From Myxococcales bacterium (GTDB lineage Bacteria > Myxococcota > Polyangia > Fen-1088): a stretch of 8,491 nucleotides of DNA. Each line of letters opens with the position of its first letter. The first letter of the stretch is position 1. The position numbers and the translations under genes were made by a program. The stretch is taken from assembly GCA_003157315.1 (NCBI GenBank), contig PMJE01000246.1, positions 12,191 to 20,681 on the forward strand. The letters run 5' to 3'. The notes under the pieces were generated by a model. The model worked only from the letters and a program-made list of their open reading frames with translations, made no database searches and was not told the origin of the DNA. Positions 5,493-8,491 of this stretch are shown piece by piece.

Positions 5493-5529
5493 ACCGCGGT
5501 TCTCTCAGCCTGAAGCGGTGGACCGCGGG
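5493..5529. repeat. Pair of ACCGCGG repeats
   Basis: ACCGCGGT (5493-5500, itself palindromic) and ACCGCGGG (5522-5529) share seven bases and are 29 bases apart, close to three helical turns. They could be two protein sites or the arms of a 7-bp hairpin. They lie between the GTGTC dyad and the NtrC-type gene. No known regulator is assigned. Confidence 0.3.
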
Positions 5530-5572
5530 TTGCATAGGGTGTTGTGCCGTGATGCTTGCCTTCAAAACTTGC

Positions 5573-5588
5573 CGGCTAGGTCCATGCC
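5573..5588 (+). promoter_or_regulatory. Possible weak sigma-54 promoter of the NtrC-type gene
   Basis: CGGCTAGGTCCATGCC keeps the essential GG (5574-5575) and GC (5586-5587) exactly 10 bases apart, with GGC and TGC blocks, but lacks the CACG part of the consensus. The start would be near 5599, just before the AGGAGAGG ribosome site, the same layout as at the GGDEF gene. The upstream dyad also sits at nearly the same distance in both cases (about -126 and -128). The core match alone is weak. Confidence 0.38.
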
Positions 5589-5618
5589 TGTCGAAGGGAG
5601 CAGGAGAGGTTGTCTAGG

Positions 5619-7043
5619 ATGGAGCCAGACGTCGAAAGCTACGCGTCCCCGCTGCCTGAAGTCGCAGCACGCATTCTCATCGTTGACGACGAGCCGCCGG
5701 TGTTGCAGGCCGTGCGCGGGGTCATTGAGCAGATGGGCCACCAGGCCCAGGAAGCCAACGATGGAGCGCAGGCGATTGCGGCGCTGCAATCAGAAACGTT
5801 CGATTTGGTCGTCACCGATCTACGCATGCCCAACCAGGACGGGTTTGCGGTAGTGCGCCGGGCACGGGAACTTCCCGCCCGAACGCCAGCTGTGGTGCTA
5901 ACTGCCAGCGCCTCCATCGCTGATTGCGTCGAGGCAATGCAGGCGGGTGCATTCAATTTTCTAGTCAAGCCCCTCAATCGCGACGAGTTGCGCCGGGTAG
6001 TGACAAGTGCGCTGGCTGCCGCGCGGCCGCAGGCCAATGCGACCGAGGAGCAGCCGACCGGCGCCGGACAGCCGCAAGCAGCGCTCATCGGCGCCTCCCC
6101 GGTCTTGCGGCGTTGTCTCGACTTCGTCGACAACGTCGCCCCCACCGACGCGACTGTGTTCTTGCTCGGCGAAAGTGGCACCGGCAAGGAGGTGGTCGCT
6201 CGTCTCATTCACGCTTTCTCGCCGCGCGCGGCAGGTCCTTTCGTAGCCGTCGATTGTGCGGCGCTGCCGGAAGCCCTGGCCGAAAGTGAGTTGTTCGGTC
6301 ACGCCAAGGGTGCCTTCGCTGGCAACACCGAGGCGCAGCCCGGCTGCTTCGTCGAGGCTGACCGGGGTACCCTGCTGCTCGACGATGTGACCGCCCTGCC
6401 CTTCGCGGTACAGGGCAAGCTGCTGCGCGTGCTCCAGGATCGAGCGGTCAAGCCCATGGGTGACTTTCGCATCCGCCAGGTAAACACGCGAGTACTGGCC
6501 GCCACCAACCAAGATCCCGAGGCCCTGGTGCGCGAGGGAAAATTCCGCGCCGATCTCTTCTTCCGGCTCAACGTGGTGCCCATCACCCTGCCCGCGCTGC
6601 GCGAAAGAACCGAGGATGTTCCGTGCTTGGCTGAACATTTTCTCAGCCTGGCCTGCCGGCGCACCGGAAAGAACGTCAAGTTCTCCGAGGCCGCCCTGGT
6701 CACGTTGCAGCTCTACGACTGGCCCGGCAACGTGCGCGAGTTGGAGAACATGGTCGAGCGCCTGGTGATCATGAGTGCGACCGACACGATTGAGGTCAAC
6801 GATCTGCCGGGTCAGGTTCGCACGCCCTCGGCACGCCTGGCCGCGGTCGCGGCAGCCGCCACCGGCAAGCCGAGCGATCACATCGATCTCGCCGACACCC
6901 TGTCGCGCATCGAAGCGACACTCATCGGGCGCGCGATGAAGGCGGCCAACGGCAACAAAACACGCGCGGCCGAAGCCCTTGGTCTCAACCGCACCACGCT
7001 TATCGACAAGCTCAAGCGCGTGGGTAGCGAGCAACCTGACTGA
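5619..7043 (+). CDS. NtrC-family response regulator (REC, AAA+, Fis-type HTH) with altered GAFTGA loop
   Basis: Such proteins activate sigma-54 RNA polymerase by ATP hydrolysis. The REC domain (about 17-135) has its acidic pair D23/D24, phospho-acceptor D67, T95 and K117. The AAA+ domain (about 155-395) has Walker A GESGTGKE (184-191), sensor I RVLAATNQD (291-299), the FRADLFFRL arginine-finger region (309-317) and DWPGNVREL (367-375). The Fis-type HTH is about 423-467 (IEATLIGRAMKAANGNKTRA). Two deviations stand out. The sigma-54-contacting loop reads GAFAGN (231-236) instead of GAFTGA, and Walker B reads TLLLDDV (251-257) instead of the usual FLDE. A weakened or non-sigma-54 role is possible. 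ATG 5619 is preferred over TTG 5610 because AGGAGAGG ends at 5609, directly adjoining the TTG. The second HDOD gene follows by 23 bases. It resembles FleQ/FlrC-like flagellar regulators only in general. Confidence 0.9.
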   Translation: MEPDVESYASPLPEVAARILIVDDEPPVLQAVRGVIEQMGHQAQEANDGAQAIAALQSETFDLVVTDLRMPNQDGFAVVRRARELPARTPAVVLTASASIADCVEAMQAGAFNFLVKPLNRDELRRVVTSALAAARPQANATEEQPTGAGQPQAALIGASPVLRRCLDFVDNVAPTDATVFLLGESGTGKEVVARLIHAFSPRAAGPFVAVDCAALPEALAESELFGHAKGAFAGNTEAQPGCFVEADRGTLLLDDVTALPFAVQGKLLRVLQDRAVKPMGDFRIRQVNTRVLAATNQDPEALVREGKFRADLFFRLNVVPITLPALRERTEDVPCLAEHFLSLACRRTGKNVKFSEAALVTLQLYDWPGNVRELENMVERLVIMSATDTIEVNDLPGQVRTPSARLAAVAAAATGKPSDHIDLADTLSRIEATLIGRAMKAANGNKTRAAEALGLNRTTLIDKLKRVGSEQPD

Positions 7044-7066
7044 ACAACAGCATCTGTGGGGGAAAC

Positions 7067-7984
7067 ATGCCCGTCGTACTTCGTCCCTCTGCCCTCATGG
7101 CCCTGCAAAGCGAGGTGGCGCTCACCCGCGAGATGGCCACCCGGGTGGAAGAAAGCGTTCTGGCAGCTATCGAGAACAACGGTCTGGAACTGCCTACCAT
7201 GCCTCTGGTGGCAGCGCGGGCGCTAAGCATGCTGGGTCGCGATGATTTCTCCTTTCCCCAGATCTCCGCACTCATCGAGACTGATCCCATCGTGGCCGCG
7301 CGCCTGATCCGACTTGCCCATAGCGCGGCCTTTGCCAGCTTGTCGCGCTTCGATTCCGTCCTCACTTGCGTCACACGGCTAGGCGCTGAGGAGTTGCGCC
7401 TCTTCCTGGTGGAGACTGCGGTTCACCACGTGTTGGAGTCACGCGATCCCTGCATTGCCCAGATGTGCCGCGATCTCTGGCGCCATTCCTTGGCGGTAGC
7501 CATCGTGTCGCGCGATCTGGCCAGCGCGGTTCATGCCTTGCACCCCGATTCTGCCTACTTGGGCGGCCTTCTGCATGACGTGGGTCGTCCGGTGCTGGCC
7601 GCGACCCTGCTCGACGCCGAACAGCGCCTGCTGGGCACGCGCGTGCAGCGCTGGATCATGCCGTCGGCCTGGCTGTCTATCATCTCGGGCAAGCATCGCA
7701 GCGTGGGCGCAGCCATCGCGCGCAAGTGGGGGCTGCCCGACCCGGTGACCCACGCCATCCGCGACTCTGCCGACTACGACACGGGCGATCGCTTCTCCAC
7801 GGGCAACGTGGTTCTCCTGGCCGACACCCTGTCCAAGCGCGAAGGGATCTTCGTGGGGCCCATCGACGCTGGCGAAATCGAGCGACTCCTATCCATGGGC
7901 AAGCAACTCCTGTCAGTGGACGACGCTCTGATCGAACGCCTGGTCGCGGATCTGAATGATCGCGTCGCCAGCCGGATCAGTTAG
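7067..7984 (+). CDS. HDOD-domain protein (second copy)
   Basis: The 305-residue protein has a helical N-terminus (about 1-38) and an HDOD domain at about 40-235. Matching blocks are GLELPTMPLVAARALSML, IETDPIVAARLIRLAHSAAF, VLTCVTRLGAEELRLFLV, LWRHSLAVAIVSRDLA, AYLGGLLHDVGRPVLAATLL and GAAIARKWGLPDPVTHAI. Unlike the first copy it keeps the His in the middle helix (H140) as well as H170/D171 and H210, so more of the HD metal-ligand set is present, though HDOD proteins are normally non-catalytic. ATG 7067 has a G-rich ribosome site (GGGGGAA) just upstream. It starts 23 bases after the NtrC-type gene with no promoter or terminator between, so the two are probably co-transcribed and may work together. 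The partner is unknown. Confidence 0.87.
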   Translation: MPVVLRPSALMALQSEVALTREMATRVEESVLAAIENNGLELPTMPLVAARALSMLGRDDFSFPQISALIETDPIVAARLIRLAHSAAFASLSRFDSVLTCVTRLGAEELRLFLVETAVHHVLESRDPCIAQMCRDLWRHSLAVAIVSRDLASAVHALHPDSAYLGGLLHDVGRPVLAATLLDAEQRLLGTRVQRWIMPSAWLSIISGKHRSVGAAIARKWGLPDPVTHAIRDSADYDTGDRFSTGNVVLLADTLSKREGIFVGPIDAGEIERLLSMGKQLLSVDDALIERLVADLNDRVASRIS

Positions 7985-8043
7985 GTTTCGCATCCCAACT
8001 GCCAAACTATCGACAGCGAAGTTGAGCGGTCTGGCGGACCCAA
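7985..8043. other. Short convergent intergenic region
   Basis: The second HDOD gene and the gene at the right edge converge here with 59 bases between stop codons. A small inverted repeat, CCAATT-ACAG-AATTGG, lies at 8040-8055 across the stop of the minus-strand gene, and GGTC/GACC arms flank a TGGCG loop at 8028-8040. Neither has a T-tract, so no convincing terminator is visible. Confidence 0.3.
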
Positions 8044-8491
8044 TTACAGAATTGGAGCTATTGGCACCACCGTGAGCGGCGGTGCCGGCGGCGGAGTTGG
8101 TGGCGCAGGAGGCGGGTTGTCCGAGACGTACTTCTGCGTCCAGGCCGCCATATGGTTAGAGGTAGTAAGATCCTGGAACGGGAGGAAGAAGCCGGGAAAG
8201 CTTCCGTCCTTCCCGGCCAGCACTTGGTCGGCATCGATGGCAAACATCCACAGCAGGAGCTGCGTGGGCTCGTCACCAACAACACTGGGGTTGGCTTTGT
8301 AGAGTCGCAGGCCGGCCCGGCGCTGTGAAGCCACCGTGAACCAGAATAGCTTGTGTCCGTTTTGGGTGGCTTGAAAAGGCGCGGACCGGGGAAAAGTATT
8401 CATCAGCATGCCGCTTGCTATTCGGCTGGTGACGAGGGTACTGCGGCCATCAGTCAGGGTGAGCTTGTCAGCCACGCCGGTCGCGTTGGCG
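8044..8491 (-). CDS. C-terminal part of an unidentified protein, possibly PD40/TolB-like beta-propeller (partial)
   Basis: The frame is open to the right edge with no stop, and the visible part already resembles the middle of a folded domain (KLTLTDGRSTLVTSRI), so the true start is probably outside. About 148 residues are visible. Segments such as NGHKLFWFTVASQRRAGLRL, TQLLLWMFAIDADQVLAG, FPGFFLPFQDLTTSNHMAAW resemble the last blades of WD40-like (PD40/TolB) propeller proteins common in myxobacteria. This is recalled similarity, not a domain search. The last 26 residues are a Pro-rich tail (PPPAPPTPPPAPP) ending in VVPIAPIL. It is unrelated to the flagellar genes and is transcribed toward the HDOD gene. 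The coding call is good; the family is uncertain. Confidence 0.6.
   Translation of the reverse strand, partial: ANATGVADKLTLTDGRSTLVTSRIASGMLMNTFPRSAPFQATQNGHKLFWFTVASQRRAGLRLYKANPSVVGDEPTQLLLWMFAIDADQVLAGKDGSFPGFFLPFQDLTTSNHMAAWTQKYVSDNPPPAPPTPPPAPPLTVVPIAPIL

Noticed and set aside
5610..5618. TTG start for the NtrC-type regulator
   Set aside because: It directly abuts the AGGAGAGG sequence with no spacing; ATG 5619 is nine bases away.
5961..7034. A 357-residue open frame antisense to the NtrC-type gene
   Set aside because: It is fully opposite a gene with clear family motifs, has no recognisable domain and is expected from codon bias in GC-rich DNA.
8072..8302. A plus-strand 76-residue frame starting with a Gly-rich stretch
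   Set aside because: It is the complement of the Pro-rich tail and preceding coding region of the minus-strand gene.
1..8491. CRISPR arrays, tRNA or rRNA genes, transposase genes
   Set aside because: I found no regularly spaced repeats with spacers, no tRNA-like cloverleaf, no rRNA sequence and no transposase-like frame; the palindromic element at 4461-4597 is too short to encode one.

Overview
The window is GC-rich bacterial DNA carrying a flagellar gene cluster next to a block of signalling and regulatory genes. The flagellar genes, the sigma-54 promoters, the NtrC-type activator, the HDOD proteins and a C-terminal tail resembling surface beta-propeller proteins of myxobacteria together suggest a motile member of the Myxococcota or another former deltaproteobacterial lineage. 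That placement is an inference from gene content, and no marker RNA is present.

Left part (1-3240, minus strand): a tightly packed operon fliL-fliM-fliN-fliO-(fliP), with gaps of 12, 22 and 13 bases and then a 4-base ATGA overlap. It encodes the stator-associated protein FliL, the C-ring switch proteins FliM and FliN, and the export-gate factor FliO. The first bases of the next gene, by gene order fliP, run off the left edge. An almost consensus sigma-54 promoter (-24/-12) lies immediately upstream of fliL. FliO is unusual: about 416 residues, with a periplasmic AMIN-like domain and a long Ala/Pro-rich linker in front of the usual membrane segment and small cytoplasmic domain.

Middle (3241-4783): a non-coding divergent region, then an HDOD-domain protein (plus strand, ATG at 3532) preceded by a perfect 9-bp hairpin. 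After it comes a 340-base gap with a roughly 135-bp palindromic element built of CACAGAG-like units and flanked by GCTAGCTT copies.

Right part (4741-7984, plus strand): a second strong sigma-54 promoter drives a small GGDEF-domain protein with a degenerate active site but a preserved RxxD inhibitory site. It is followed by a 474-residue NtrC-type regulator (REC, AAA+, Fis-type HTH) and, 23 bases later, a second HDOD protein. The regulator has a complete phospho-acceptor domain, but its GAFTGA loop reads GAFAGN and its Walker B reads LLLDD.

A dyad of the form GTGTC-N8-GACAC lies upstream of fliL and of the NtrC-type gene, with a weaker version upstream of the GGDEF gene. It is a candidate binding site for the local activator and would tie the flagellar switch operon, the GGDEF protein, the activator and the HDOD proteins into one circuit. 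The right edge (8044-8491, minus strand) holds the 3' end of an unrelated, convergently transcribed gene with a Pro-rich tail.
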